Source of the DNA: Inquilinus sp. Marseille-Q2685
GTDB taxonomy: Bacteria > Pseudomonadota > Alphaproteobacteria > DSM-16000 > Inquilinaceae
DNA length: 64,000 nucleotides
Assembly: GCF_916619195.1 (NCBI RefSeq)
Contig: NZ_CAKAKL010000007.1
Span: 1 to 64,000, forward strand
Reading direction: 5' to 3'
In this document: in pieces, positions 37,514 to 47,442 of the stretch
Layout: each line of letters starts with the position of its first letter
How positions within the stretch are numbered: position 1 is the first letter of the stretch
The notes under the pieces: model-generated
Databases searched by the model: none
What the model saw: the letters and a program-made list of their open reading frames with translations, nothing else
What the model was told of the DNA's origin: nothing
Translations under genes and position numbers: made by a program

Positions 37514-38962
37514 ATGGCGACGACCAAGATGCTGCAGTTCGTGAAGACCGCCGGCGAGATGCCGGCGAAACGCGCTGCCGAGACTCGTCGGCAGGACTGG
37601 CTCGAAGTCTACGGCCCCTATGTCCGGCAGAAGGCGGAGGAGCAGTCGTCGCGCTGCTCGCAATGCGGCGTGCCCTTCTGCCAGGTGCATTGCCCGCTGC
37701 ACAACAACATCCCGGACTGGTTGAAGCTCACCGCCGAAGGCCGGCTGGAGGAAGCCTACGAGATCTCCTCCGCCACCAACTCCATGCCCGAGATCTGCGG
37801 CCGCATCTGCCCGCAGGACCGGCTGTGCGAGGGCAACTGCGTGATCGAGCAGTCGGGCCACGGCGCCGTCACCATCGGCTCGATCGAGAAGTACATCACC
37901 GACACCGCCTGGGCCGAGGGCTGGGTCAAGCCGCCGGCGCCGCTGCGCGAGCGCGCCCAGTCGGTCGGCATCATCGGCGCCGGCCCGGCCGGCATCGCCG
38001 CGGCCGAGCAGCTGCGCCGGCAGGGATATCAGGTCCATCTCTACGACCGCTACGACCGGGTCGGCGGGCTGCTGATCTACGGCATCCCCAGCTTCAAGCT
38101 GGAGAAGGACATCGTCGCCCGCCGGGCGCAGTGGCTGGCCGATGCCGGCATCTCCCTGCACCTGAACTTCGAGGTCGGCCGCGACGCCACGCTGCAGGAG
38201 CTGCGGTCGCGCCACGACGCGGTGCTGATCGCCACCGGCGTCTACAAGGCGCGCGACTTCCAGGCCCCGGGCTCCGGCCTCAAGGGCATCGTCGCGGCGC
38301 TCGACTACCTCACCGCCTCGAACCGCACGGGGCTCGGCGACGACGTGCCGGGCTTCGCCGACGGCACGCTGAACGCCGCCGGCAAGCGGGTGGTGGTGAT
38401 CGGCGGCGGCGACACGGCGATGGACTGCGTCCGCACCGCGGTGCGCCAGGGCGCCGTCTCGGTGAAGTGCCTGTACCGCCGCAACCGCGCCAACATGCCG
38501 GGCAGCCAGCGCGAGGTGCAGAACGCCGAGGAGGAGGGCGTCGAGTTCGTCTGGCAGGCGGCGCCCGAATCCTTCCTGGGCGACGACGCCGTCACCGGCG
38601 TGCGCGCCCATTCGATCCATCTCGGCGTCGCCGACGCCACCGGCCGGCAGAGCCCGGTGGTGATCGAGGGCTCGGCCCACACCATCGAGGCCGACCTGGT
38701 GGTCAAGGCGCTGGGCTTCGACCCCGAGGACCTGCCGACCCTGTTCGACGCGCCGGGCCTGCCGGTGACCAAGTGGGGCACGGTCAAGGTCGACCACAAG
38801 ACCATGATGACCGCGGTCGACGGCATCTTCGCCGCCGGCGACATCGTCCGCGGCGCCAGCCTCGTCGTCTGGGCGATCCGCGACGGCCGCGACGCCGCCG
38901 CCGCGATCGACCGTTACCTCGTCGCCCAGTCTGCCGCCGTGCCGGCGGTCGCGGCGGAATAA
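37514..38962 (+). CDS. gltD: Glutamate synthase [NADPH] small (beta) subunit
   Basis: 482-residue FAD/NADPH-binding iron-sulfur protein that feeds electrons to GltB. N-terminal [4Fe-4S] cysteine clusters CSQCGVPFCQVHCP (about residues 46-59) and ICGRICPQDRLCEGNC (about residues 95-110); FAD site GIIGAGPAGIAAAEQL; NADPH site VVVIGGGDTAMDC; closing GIFAAGDIVRGASLVVWAI. Length is standard. gltD precedes gltB with a 21-base gap containing GGAAGGAG. Confidence 0.97.
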   Translation: MATTKMLQFVKTAGEMPAKRAAETRRQDWLEVYGPYVRQKAEEQSSRCSQCGVPFCQVHCPLHNNIPDWLKLTAEGRLEEAYEISSATNSMPEICGRICPQDRLCEGNCVIEQSGHGAVTIGSIEKYITDTAWAEGWVKPPAPLRERAQSVGIIGAGPAGIAAAEQLRRQGYQVHLYDRYDRVGGLLIYGIPSFKLEKDIVARRAQWLADAGISLHLNFEVGRDATLQELRSRHDAVLIATGVYKARDFQAPGSGLKGIVAALDYLTASNRTGLGDDVPGFADGTLNAAGKRVVVIGGGDTAMDCVRTAVRQGAVSVKCLYRRNRANMPGSQREVQNAEEEGVEFVWQAAPESFLGDDAVTGVRAHSIHLGVADATGRQSPVVIEGSAHTIEADLVVKALGFDPEDLPTLFDAPGLPVTKWGTVKVDHKTMMTAVDGIFAAGDIVRGASLVVWAIRDGRDAAAAIDRYLVAQSAAVPAVAAE

Positions 38963-38983
38963 GCGAGCCGGAAGGAGCCAGCC

Positions 38984-41900
38984 ATGAGCCAGTTCGAGAA
39001 GAACCCTGGTGTGAAGTCCGCCGGCCAGCGCTTCGTCGAGGAATACGACGCCAATGTCGCCCGGCTGATCGAGGCCCATGCCTACGACCCGGCGGAGGAG
39101 CACGACGCCTGCGGCGTCGGCTTCGTCGCCACGCTCGACGGCAAGCCGCGGCGCGAGGTGGTGCAGGCCGGCATCGACGCGCTGAAGGCGGTGTGGCACC
39201 GCGGCGCGGTCGACGCCGACGGCAAGACCGGCGACGGCGCCGGCATCCATGTCCAGATCCCGCAGCAGTTCTTCCACGAGCATGTCGAGCGCGTCGGCCA
39301 CCGGCCGATGCCCGGGCTGATCGCGGTCGGCCAGGCCTTCCTGCCGCGCACCGACCTGGAGGCGCAGGAGAAGTGCCGCTGCCTGGTCGAGGGCGAGATC
39401 CTCAGCTTCGGCTACTACATCTACGGCTGGCGCCAGGTGCCGATCAACGTGGCGATCATCGGCGACAAGGCGAACGCCGCCCGGCCGGAGATCGAGCAGA
39501 TCATGATCGCCAACCCCAAGGGGGTGCCGGAGGAGCAGTTCGAGCGCGACCTCTACGTCATCCGGCGGCGGATCGAGAAGGCGGCGCAGGCGGCCGGCAT
39601 CGCCGATTTCTACCTGTGCTCGCTGTCCTGCCGGTCGATCATCTACAAGGGCATGTTCCTGGCGGCGCAGCTGACCGCCTTCTACCCGGACCTGCTGGAC
39701 GAGCGCTTCGTCTCCAACTTCGCGATCTACCACCAGCGCTATTCGACCAACACCTTCCCGACCTGGCGCCTGGCCCAGCCCTTCCGCATGCTGGCCCATA
39801 ACGGCGAGATCAACACGCTGAAGGGCAACAGCAACTGGATGCGCGCGCATGAGACGCGCATGGCCAGCCCGGTGTTCGGCGACGCGATCGAGGACATCAA
39901 GCCGGTGATCCAGGGCGGCAGCTCGGATTCGGCCGCACTCGACGCGGTGTTCGAGGTGATGGTCCGCGCCGGCCGCGACGCGCCGATGGTCAAGGCCATG
40001 CTGGTGCCGGAGGCGACGCCGATCGAGGCCGACATCCCGCCGGCGCATCGCGCCTTCGTCAGCTACTGCAATGCGGTGATGGAGGCCTGGGACGGCCCGG
40101 CCGCGCTGGCCATGTACGACGGCCGCTGGGTGATGGGCGGCATGGACCGCAACGGCCTGCGGCCGATGCGCTACACCATCACCAATGACGGCCTGCTGAT
40201 CGCGGGGTCCGAGGCCGGCATGGTCCGGCTCGATGACAGCCGCATCATCGAGAAGGGGCGGCTTGGCCCCGGCCAGATGCTGGCGGTCGACTTGGCCGAG
40301 GGGCGCCTCTACCGCGACCGCGAGATCAAGGAGGTGCTGGCCGCCAAGCAGCCGTTCCAGGACTGGACCAAGCGGATCAAGGTGATCGACGGGCTGATCC
40401 GCGCCGGCGGCGAGGACACCGGCGCGGCGATGCCGCGCGAGGAGCTGCGCCGCCGCCAGGTCGCCATGAACATCACCATGGAGGACCTGGAGCTGATCCT
40501 GCACCCGATGGTGGAGGACGCGAAGGGGGCGGTGGGGTCGATGGGCGACGCCGCGCCGATCGCCATCCTGTCCGACCTGACCCGGCCGCTGCACCCCTTC
40601 TCCCGGCAGAACTTCAGCCAGGTCACCACCCCGCCGATCGACTCGCTGCGCGAGCGGCGGGGGATGAGCCTGCGCACCCGGCTGGGCAATCTCGGCAACA
40701 TCCTCGACGAGGATGCCAGCCAGTGCGACCTGCTGCAGCTCGACAGCCCGGTGCTGACCAACGCCGAATACGAGGCGATGCGCGCCTATATGGGCACGAC
40801 GGCGGCGGAGATCGACTGCACCTTCGACCTGCATGGCGGCGAGCAGGCGCTGCGCGACGCGCTGCGCCGGATCTGCCGCGAGGCCGAGGACGCGGTGCGC
40901 GGCGGCGCCACCCATATCGTCCTGACCGACCAGCATGTCGGGCCGGACCGGGTGGCGATCCAGATGATCCTGGCCACCGGCGCCGTCCACACCCACCTGA
41001 TCCGCCAGTCGCTGCGCACCTTCACCTCGCTGAACGTGCGCTCGATGGAATGCGTCGACGTGCACCATTTCGCGGTGCTGATCGGCGTCGGCGCCACCAC
41101 GGTGAACGCCTATCTGGCGCAGGAGGCGATCGCCGACCGTCAGCGCCGCGGCCTGTTCGGCGACCTGTCGCTCGACGCCTGCATGAAGCGCTACCGGCAG
41201 GCGGTCGACGACGGGCTGCTGAAGATCATGTCCAAGATGGGCATCTCGGTGATCTCGTCCTACCGCGGTGGCTGCAACTTCGAGGCGGTCGGCCTGTCGC
41301 GCTCGCTCGTCGCCGAATTCTTCCCGGGCATGCCCAGCCGCATCTCCGGCATCGGCATGGCCGGCCTTCAGATGAAGGCGATCGAGATGCACGAGGCGGC
41401 GTGGAACAAGAACGTCGTCACCCTGCCGATCGGCGGCTTCTACCGCTATCGCCAGGGGCAGGAGCGTCACGCCTGGGAAGGGCGGATGATCCACATGCTG
41501 CAGCAGGCGGTGGCGACCGACAGCTACTCGCTGTACCGGAAATATTCCGACATGGTCCGGCACCAGGCGCCGGTGGCGCTGCGCGACCTGCTGGAATTCG
41601 TGCCGGTGCGCGAGTCGATCTCGATCGACGAGGTCGAGAGCATCACCGAGATCCGCAAGCGCTTCGTCACCCCCGGCATGTCGCTCGGCGCGCTGAGCCC
41701 GGAGGCGCACGGCACGCTGAACGTCGCCATGAACCGGATCGGCGCCAAGTCGGATTCGGGCGAGGGCGGCGAGGACCCGGCCCGGTTCCGGCCGGACCGG
41801 AACGGCGACAACTGGAACTCCGCGATCAAGCAGGTCGCCTCGGGCCGCTTCGGCGTCACCGCGGAATACCTGAACCAGGCGCGCGAGCTGGAGATCAAGG

Positions 41901-43555
41901 TCGCCCAGGGCGCCAAGCCCGGCGAAGGCGGCCAGCTGCCCGGCTTCAAGGTGACGGTGGAGATCGCCAAGCTGCGCCACGCCACCCCGGGCGTGATGCT
42001 GATCAGCCCGCCGCCGCACCACGACATCTACTCGATCGAGGATCTGGCCCAGCTCATCTACGATCTGAAGCAGATCAACCCGGACGCCAAGGTCACGGTC
42101 AAGCTGGTCAGCCGCACCGGCATCGGCACCATCGCCGCTGGCGTCGCCAAGGCCAATGCCGACATCATCCTGATCTCCGGCCATGTCGGCGGCACCGGCG
42201 CCTCGCCCCAGACCTCGCTGAAGTTCGCCGGCGTGCCGTGGGAGATGGGCCTGTCCGAGGTGCATCAGGTGCTGACCCTGAACCGGCTGCGCCACCGCAT
42301 CCGGCTGCGCACCGACGGCGGCATCAAGACCGGGCGCGACGTGGTGATCGCCGCCATCCTCGGCGCCGAGGAATACGGCATCGGCACCGCCAGCCTGATC
42401 GCCATGGGCTGCATCATGGTCCGGCAGTGCCACTCCAACACCTGCCCGGTCGGCGTCTGCACCCAGGATCCGGAGTTGCGGGCCAGGTTCACCGGCTCGC
42501 CCGAGAAGGTGGTGAACCTGTTCAGCTTCATCGCCGAGGAGGTGCGCGAGATCCTGGCCCAGCTCGGCTACCGCTCGATCAACGAGATCGTCGGGCGGAC
42601 GGAGCTGCTGCGCGAGGTCAGCCGGGGCGCCGCCCATCTCGACGACCTGGACCTCAACCCGCTGCTGGCCAAGGCCGACCCGGGCGAGCATGCGATGTAC
42701 TGCACGCTCGAGGGCCGCAACCCGGTGCCGGACACGCTGGACGCGCAGATGATCGCCGATGCCCGGCCGCTGTTCGAGCTCGGCGAGAAGACCCAGCTGA
42801 CCTACTCGATCCGCAACACCCACCGCGCCGTGGGCACGCGGATGTCGTCGATGATCACCCGCAAGTTCGGCATGACCGGGCTGCAGCCGGGCCATGTCAC
42901 GGTGCGGCTGCGCGGCAATGCCGGCCAGTCGCTCGGCGCCTGGGCGGTGCAGGGGCTGAAGCTCGAGGTGTTCGGCGACGCCAACGACTATGTCGGCAAG
43001 GGCCTCTCCGGCGGCACCATCGTGGTCCGGCCCTTCGCGGCGTCGACGCTGAAGACCAACGAGAACACCATCATCGGCAACACGGTGCTGTACGGTGCCA
43101 CCTCGGGCAAGCTGTTCGCCGCCGGCCAGGCGGGAGAGCGCTTCGCGGTGCGCAACTCCGGCGCCACGGTGGTGGTCGAGGGCTGCGGCTCGAACGGCTG
43201 CGAGTACATGACCGGCGGCACGGCGGTGATCCTGGGCCCGGTCGGCGACAACTTCGCCGCCGGCATGACCGGGGGCATGGCCTTCGTCTACGACGCCGAC
43301 GGCAGCTTCGCCCGCCGGGTCAATCCGGAGAGCGTGCTGTGGCAGCGGATCGAGACCCGTCACTACGACGAACTCGTCCGGTCCCTGATCGCCGAGCATG
43401 TGCGCGAGACCCAGAGCGCCTGGGCCGCCTCGATCCTGCACGACTGGCCGATCGAGCGGTCGAAGGTCTGGCAGGTGGTGCCGAAGGAGATGGTGTCGCG
43501 GCTGCAGCACCCGATCCATGGCGAGGAGGAGGCGCTGCGCATCCCGGCGGAGTAG
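38984..43555 (+). CDS. gltB: Glutamate synthase [NADPH] large (alpha) subunit
   Basis: 1523 residues. An N-terminal propeptide of about 42 residues ends before the catalytic Cys43 (EEHDACGVGFV), the class II glutamine amidotransferase nucleophile. Amidotransferase domain to about 430; central domain to about 800; FMN-binding synthase domain about 800-1200 with PPPHHDIYSIEDL and GRDVVIAAILGAEEYG; [3Fe-4S] cysteines CIMVRQCHSNTCPVGVC; C-terminal beta-helix with GTAVILGPVGDNFAAGMTGG. Makes glutamate from glutamine and 2-oxoglutarate with GltD. A palindromic repeat follows. Confidence 0.97.
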   Translation: MSQFEKNPGVKSAGQRFVEEYDANVARLIEAHAYDPAEEHDACGVGFVATLDGKPRREVVQAGIDALKAVWHRGAVDADGKTGDGAGIHVQIPQQFFHEHVERVGHRPMPGLIAVGQAFLPRTDLEAQEKCRCLVEGEILSFGYYIYGWRQVPINVAIIGDKANAARPEIEQIMIANPKGVPEEQFERDLYVIRRRIEKAAQAAGIADFYLCSLSCRSIIYKGMFLAAQLTAFYPDLLDERFVSNFAIYHQRYSTNTFPTWRLAQPFRMLAHNGEINTLKGNSNWMRAHETRMASPVFGDAIEDIKPVIQGGSSDSAALDAVFEVMVRAGRDAPMVKAMLVPEATPIEADIPPAHRAFVSYCNAVMEAWDGPAALAMYDGRWVMGGMDRNGLRPMRYTITNDGLLIAGSEAGMVRLDDSRIIEKGRLGPGQMLAVDLAEGRLYRDREIKEVLAAKQPFQDWTKRIKVIDGLIRAGGEDTGAAMPREELRRRQVAMNITMEDLELILHPMVEDAKGAVGSMGDAAPIAILSDLTRPLHPFSRQNFSQVTTPPIDSLRERRGMSLRTRLGNLGNILDEDASQCDLLQLDSPVLTNAEYEAMRAYMGTTAAEIDCTFDLHGGEQALRDALRRICREAEDAVRGGATHIVLTDQHVGPDRVAIQMILATGAVHTHLIRQSLRTFTSLNVRSMECVDVHHFAVLIGVGATTVNAYLAQEAIADRQRRGLFGDLSLDACMKRYRQAVDDGLLKIMSKMGISVISSYRGGCNFEAVGLSRSLVAEFFPGMPSRISGIGMAGLQMKAIEMHEAAWNKNVVTLPIGGFYRYRQGQERHAWEGRMIHMLQQAVATDSYSLYRKYSDMVRHQAPVALRDLLEFVPVRESISIDEVESITEIRKRFVTPGMSLGALSPEAHGTLNVAMNRIGAKSDSGEGGEDPARFRPDRNGDNWNSAIKQVASGRFGVTAEYLNQARELEIKVAQGAKPGEGGQLPGFKVTVEIAKLRHATPGVMLISPPPHHDIYSIEDLAQLIYDLKQINPDAKVTVKLVSRTGIGTIAAGVAKANADIILISGHVGGTGASPQTSLKFAGVPWEMGLSEVHQVLTLNRLRHRIRLRTDGGIKTGRDVVIAAILGAEEYGIGTASLIAMGCIMVRQCHSNTCPVGVCTQDPELRARFTGSPEKVVNLFSFIAEEVREILAQLGYRSINEIVGRTELLREVSRGAAHLDDLDLNPLLAKADPGEHAMYCTLEGRNPVPDTLDAQMIADARPLFELGEKTQLTYSIRNTHRAVGTRMSSMITRKFGMTGLQPGHVTVRLRGNAGQSLGAWAVQGLKLEVFGDANDYVGKGLSGGTIVVRPFAASTLKTNENTIIGNTVLYGATSGKLFAAGQAGERFAVRNSGATVVVEGCGSNGCEYMTGGTAVILGPVGDNFAAGMTGGMAFVYDADGSFARRVNPESVLWQRIETRHYDELVRSLIAEHVRETQSAWAASILHDWPIERSKVWQVVPKEMVSRLQHPIHGEEEALRIPAE

Positions 43556-43586
43556 GCCAACGACGCTCGCTGCAACCCACCAAAAC

Positions 43587-43675
43587 TGTCATGCCCGGGC
43601 TTAACCCGGGCATCCAGAGATGTCGAGGCCACTCTGGGTGGCCCCTGGATTGCCGGGTCAAGCCCGGCAATGACA
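43587..43675. repeat. Paired-palindrome intergenic repeat, copy C
   Basis: ATGCCCGGG-CTTAA-CCCGGGCAT (43591-43613) and ATTGCCGGG-TCAAG-CCCGGCAAT (43649-43671), bounded by TGTC and GACA. The same two palindromes as copy B, in the opposite order, i.e. the unit is inverted relative to it. Between the convergent gltB and FAD-oxidoreductase genes, where it could also act as a bidirectional terminator. Confidence 0.85.
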
Positions 43676-43710
43676 ATGGGACGAAGAAGGGTCCGGCTCG
43701 GTCGTGACGC

Positions 43711-45207
43711 TCAGGTCGCGGCGTAGCGCTGGTACAGCCCGTTGCGGAACACGCCTTTCGGGTCGTGCCGGCGCTGTGCCGCCATCACCTCGTCCCAGGC
43801 GGGATAGGCGCGGCGCAGCTGCTCGCCGGTCGCGTGCAGCCGGTAGGGCAGGTAGTAGGTGCCGCCGGCATCGATCGCGGCATCGATCAGGCCGCGGGTC
43901 CTGCGCTGCATCCGTTCTTCCCCGGCGGCGGACTTCTCCTGCACGAACAGCATGACCAGGCCGAACACGTCCTCGCGGGCATAGGCCAGGGCCGTGCGGT
44001 CGTCGCGCCGCACGTCGCGCACCGTGACGTTCAGCAGGTTGCCCTCGTCGCGCCGGATGATCCGCCGGGCCGCCTGGGTGAAGTCCCACAGCCGGGCCCG
44101 GGGCACGAAGTATTCGTGCAGGATGTCGGTCGACCCGGCCTCGCGGTTGGCGAAGACCGAAGCCGGCTCGTTCAGCAGGCTGTTGCGGCTGGTCCGCTCC
44201 GCCAGCCACGGCCCGGCCTCGCGCTCCAGCCACCAGCGCAGCGCCTTGCCGGTGCCGCTGCCGGCGGCGTTGCGGAACACCAGCCGCTGCATCCCGCCAT
44301 GGTCCAGGGCGGGCAGGGGCAGCACCGTGCCGCGCGTCTCCGGCACCGGCACGTACCAGCCCAGCACCGCCTCCTCGAACAGCCGGTCCGGATCGACCGA
44401 CAGCCTTCCATAGGCCATCTCCACGGGCGATCCCGGCGCGGCGACCCGCTCGGCGAGGGCGGCGGCGTAGTCGCGGGTCGGCATGGTGGCGAAGTCCGGC
44501 ACGTACATCGCGTTCGGCAGGATGGCGATCTCGGCCTCCAGGATCACCCCGAACAGCCCGTAGCCGCCCAGCGCCAGGCCGAAGATCTCGTCATCGGGGC
44601 CGCAATCGACCACCGTCCCGTCGGCGGTCAGCAGCCGCAGCCGGCGCACCGTGCCCGCGGCCGGCGGGCTGTTGGCGTGCCAGCCATGGGCGTTGACGCT
44701 CAGCGTGCCGCCGATGCTGAAGTCGTTGTTCGACTGCATCACGGCGGGGGAGAAGCCGGCCGCGTTCAGCGCCGGCACGACGTCGCGCCACAGCGCCCCG
44801 CCGCCCACCCGCATCACCCGCGCCTCGGCGTCGATCGTGAGGCCGTTCAGCGGCAGCGCGTCCAGCACCCAGCCGTCGCGCAGCAGGCTCTGCCCGCCCA
44901 TCGAATGGCGGGCGCCGGAGACGGCCAGGCCCGGCTCCTCGCCGGCCGCGATCCGCCGCAGCAGCGGCGCCAGCCGCGTCGCCGCCGCGTCCGGATCCGC
45001 CTCGGCGAAGGCGACGCCGCGCACCGGCGTCGGGTTCAGGCCGCTGGCATCGTCCAGCAGCGTCCGCGGCGGGGCCGGCGGCGGCAGCCGGGCCGCGTCG
45101 GACAGGCGCTGCAGCCAGGCCCCGCCGATGCCTCCCAGCGTCGTCGCGGCCAGCGCCACGGCACCCGTCGCCAGCACGCGCCGGCGCGTCGATCCCCTCC
45201 TGGCCAT
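43711..45207 (-). CDS. Exported FAD-linked oxidoreductase (PCMH / ALO-type)
   Basis: 498 residues. The N-terminus TRRRVLATGAVALAATTLGG resembles a Tat or membrane-anchor signal. The FAD-binding PCMH domain (about 75-250) contains GLAVSGARHSMGGQSL, where the histidine may carry FAD covalently, then SIGGTLSVNAHGWH and GGYGLFGVILEAEI. The C-terminal half resembles aldonolactone oxidase-type enzymes, ending YPAWDEVMAAQRRHDPKGVFRNGLYQRY (core HDPKGVFRNG). Substrate unknown; periplasmic location inferred. Convergent with gltB. Confidence 0.88.
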   Translation of the reverse strand: MARRGSTRRRVLATGAVALAATTLGGIGGAWLQRLSDAARLPPPAPPRTLLDDASGLNPTPVRGVAFAEADPDAAATRLAPLLRRIAAGEEPGLAVSGARHSMGGQSLLRDGWVLDALPLNGLTIDAEARVMRVGGGALWRDVVPALNAAGFSPAVMQSNNDFSIGGTLSVNAHGWHANSPPAAGTVRRLRLLTADGTVVDCGPDDEIFGLALGGYGLFGVILEAEIAILPNAMYVPDFATMPTRDYAAALAERVAAPGSPVEMAYGRLSVDPDRLFEEAVLGWYVPVPETRGTVLPLPALDHGGMQRLVFRNAAGSGTGKALRWWLEREAGPWLAERTSRNSLLNEPASVFANREAGSTDILHEYFVPRARLWDFTQAARRIIRRDEGNLLNVTVRDVRRDDRTALAYAREDVFGLVMLFVQEKSAAGEERMQRRTRGLIDAAIDAGGTYYLPYRLHATGEQLRRAYPAWDEVMAAQRRHDPKGVFRNGLYQRYAAT

Positions 45208-45260
45208 GCTTCCCCCGCATCGTCCCCGCCGGCGATTGTATTACCGGCGGGGGTGCGGGA

Positions 45261-45647
45261 TTATGGCAAGGCGTATTGCGCGATGCCGTTGCCGAACGAC
45301 CAGTTCTCCTTCGCCACCTCGATCAGGCTGATGAACACGTCCTCCCGGCGCAGCCCGGGATTCTCGGCCAGCCGGTCGGCGAGGCGGCGGTACAGGGCCT
45401 GCTTCTGCTCGACGGTCCGGGTGTTGCTGACCGTGGCCTGGATGAACACGACGTCGCCGGTGCGGGCGATGCCGGGATAGCTCGGGTCGTAGTCGAAGCC
45501 GGCGTCGTCATGCTCGTGCACCAGGATGAAGCGGTCGTTCTCCGGCACATTGAAGGTCTCGCGCAGGGACAGGTAGACGGCGTCGCGGATGGCCTGGATG
45601 TGGCTGGCGGGCTTGCCCTTGCGCAGCGAGATCCGGACGAGGGGCAT
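45261..45647 (-). CDS. Tautomerase family protein
   Basis: 128 residues, starting MPLVRISL so that Pro2 becomes the N-terminal catalytic base after Met removal, as in 4-oxalocrotonate tautomerase-like enzymes. Two beta-alpha-beta units: KPASHIQAIRDAVYLSLRETFNV and TVEQKQALYRRLADRLAENPGLRREDVFISL. The length is that of the fused two-unit forms. GGAG eight bases upstream fixes the start at 45647 rather than further upstream. Divergent from a LysR gene, which probably controls it. Confidence 0.9.
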   Translation of the reverse strand: MPLVRISLRKGKPASHIQAIRDAVYLSLRETFNVPENDRFILVHEHDDAGFDYDPSYPGIARTGDVVFIQATVSNTRTVEQKQALYRRLADRLAENPGLRREDVFISLIEVAKENWSFGNGIAQYALP

Positions 45648-45730
45648 GATGGCGTCTCCGATGTCGGGCGGCGGGTGCCGCGGTGCCTCTCGGTGTAGCG
45701 CCGGCTTGATCATTTCGGAATGCACTCGAT

Positions 45731-45751
45731 ATCACTATCAATGATGATGAT
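45731..45751. promoter_or_regulatory. LysR-type binding site candidate
   Basis: Imperfect palindrome ATCACTATCA - A - TGATGATGAT (8 of 10 positions symmetric) between the divergent tautomerase and LysR genes, in an A/T-rich spacer. It contains the T-N11-A spacing typical of LysR operators. Confidence 0.45.
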
Positions 45752-45764
45752 TTGAAATGATGGC

Positions 45765-46619
45765 ATGATGCGCCCCCTCGACCTCGACGCCGTCCAGGCC
45801 TTCGTCCTGGTCGCCGACCATGGCAGCTTCACCCGCGCCGCCGATGCGCTCGGCGCCACCCAGTCCGGCATCAGCCTGCGGCTGAAGCGGCTGGAGGACC
45901 GGCTCGGCGCCCGGTTGGTCGAGCGCACGCCGCGGCTGGTGCGGCTGACGCCGCAGGGCGAGGCCTTCCTGCCGCGGGCGCGGCGGCTGCTGGAGGCGCA
46001 GGACGAGGCGGTCGCCGCGGTCTCGGCCCGGCCGCGGCGGCTGGTGCTGGGCATCAGCGACCATGTCGCGGGGCCGGAACTGCCGGGGTTGCTGGCCCGG
46101 GTGGCGGGGCAGGGGCCCGGCCTGGCGCTGGAGGTCCGTCTCGACTCGTCGCTGGATCTCCTCCGGGACTACGACGCCGGGTCGCTCGACGCTGTGATCG
46201 TCCGCCGCGACGCCGGCCGCCGCGACGGCGAGGTGCTGTTCCGCGACGAATTCGGCTGGTTCGCGTCGACCGGCTGGCATCATCGGTCGGGCGAGCCGCT
46301 GCCGCTCGTCACTCACAGGGAGCGCTGCGGCGTGCGGGTCGCGGCGCTGCGCGCGCTCGACGCCGCCGGCATGCCCTGGGTCGAGGTCTTCGTCGGCGGC
46401 GGCGGCGCGGCTGTCGCGGCGGCCGCCATGGCCGGGCTCGGCGTGTCGCCGCTGGCGCGCCGGACGGCGCCGCCCGGCACGGTCGATGTCGGGCCGCGGC
46501 TCGGCCTGCCGGCCCTGGCTGCGGGTGAGGTGATGCTGCATTCGCGCCTGTCCGACGCCCGGCTCGCCAGTGCCCTGCGCGGCCTCGCCGCCGCCTTCCG
46601 CCTGCCGGTGGCGGCGTGA
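45765..46619 (+). CDS. LysR family transcriptional regulator (tautomerase-linked)
   Basis: 284 residues; winged helix-turn-helix at about 5-62 (LDLDAVQAFVLVADHGSFTRAADALGATQSGISLRLKRLEDRLGARL, core SFTRAADALGATQSGIS) and a shortened substrate-binding domain. Divergent from the tautomerase gene with a candidate operator between, so likely its regulator and autoregulator. Tandem ATGs at 45765/45768. Confidence 0.92.
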   Translation: MMRPLDLDAVQAFVLVADHGSFTRAADALGATQSGISLRLKRLEDRLGARLVERTPRLVRLTPQGEAFLPRARRLLEAQDEAVAAVSARPRRLVLGISDHVAGPELPGLLARVAGQGPGLALEVRLDSSLDLLRDYDAGSLDAVIVRRDAGRRDGEVLFRDEFGWFASTGWHHRSGEPLPLVTHRERCGVRVAALRALDAAGMPWVEVFVGGGGAAVAAAAMAGLGVSPLARRTAPPGTVDVGPRLGLPALAAGEVMLHSRLSDARLASALRGLAAAFRLPVAA

Positions 46620-46753
46620 CTCGCGGTCGCAGCCAGACCAAAGGCTCGGGCCCGCCGGATAGTTCCCCGCCCCGGCGCGGGGGAGGCATGTGTCGCCGCA
46701 GCGCAACGCGGCCCTTACCGAAATACCGTGGCATCGGTTAGAGTTCGCGCGCC

Positions 46754-47422
46754 ATGCGAACCCTCTATCACATCTGGCTCTCCGCCCAGTCCCGCATCGT
46801 CCGGCTGCTGCTGGCCGAGAAGGACCTGCATTGCGACATGAAGGTCGAGCGGGTCTGGGAGCGCCGCGAGGAGTTCCTCGCCCTCAACCCGACGGGCGAG
46901 GTGCCGCTGCTGATCGAGCCGGACGGCACGACGCTGACCGATGTCTGGGTCATCGTCGAGTATATGGAGGAGGTGCACCCCGAGGTGCCGCTGCTCGGCG
47001 ACACCACCCTGGCGCGGGCCGAGACCCGGCGCCTGCTGGTCTGGTTCGACCAGAAGTTCGGCCGCGAGGTGACCGAGAACCTGGTCGGCGAGAAGTTCAT
47101 GAAGCGGGTGATGCGCAGCGGCCAGCCCAGTTCCGACGCGATCCGCGCCGGCCGGCAGAACGTGCACTACCACCTGGAATACATCTCCTACCTGGCCGAG
47201 ACCCGGCGCTGGCTGGCCGGCGACGAGTTCAGCCTGGCCGACATCGCCGCGGCCGCCCATCTCTCGGTGGTCGACTATCTCGGCGACGTGCCCTGGGACG
47301 CCCACCCCGAGGCGCGGCAATGGTATTCCCGCATCAAGTCCCGGCCCAGCTTCCGGCCGCTGCTGGACGACCACGTCCCCGGCATTCCGGCGCCGGCGCA
47401 TTACCGCGACCTGGATTTCTGA
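46754..47422 (+). CDS. Glutathione S-transferase family protein
   Basis: 222 residues. N-terminal thioredoxin-like domain: LYHIWLSAQSRIVRLLLAEKDL with Ser in SAQSR as the likely thiol-activating residue, NPTGEVPLLIEPDG (cis-Pro) and VIVEYMEE. C-terminal helical domain with SLADIAAAAHLSVVDYLG. The thioredoxin part lacks the YghU extension. Monocistronic; followed by an A/T-rich inverted repeat. Confidence 0.92.
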   Translation: MRTLYHIWLSAQSRIVRLLLAEKDLHCDMKVERVWERREEFLALNPTGEVPLLIEPDGTTLTDVWVIVEYMEEVHPEVPLLGDTTLARAETRRLLVWFDQKFGREVTENLVGEKFMKRVMRSGQPSSDAIRAGRQNVHYHLEYISYLAETRRWLAGDEFSLADIAAAAHLSVVDYLGDVPWDAHPEARQWYSRIKSRPSFRPLLDDHVPGIPAPAHYRDLDF

Positions 47423-47442
47423 TACGAGGGCCCTTATCTTCG

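Noticed and set aside
37397-43519. Antisense open frame of over 2000 codons opposite gltD-gltB
   Set aside because: It is the mirror of two strongly recognised genes; long antisense frames are expected in DNA this GC-rich and the translation is compositionally biased with no domain.
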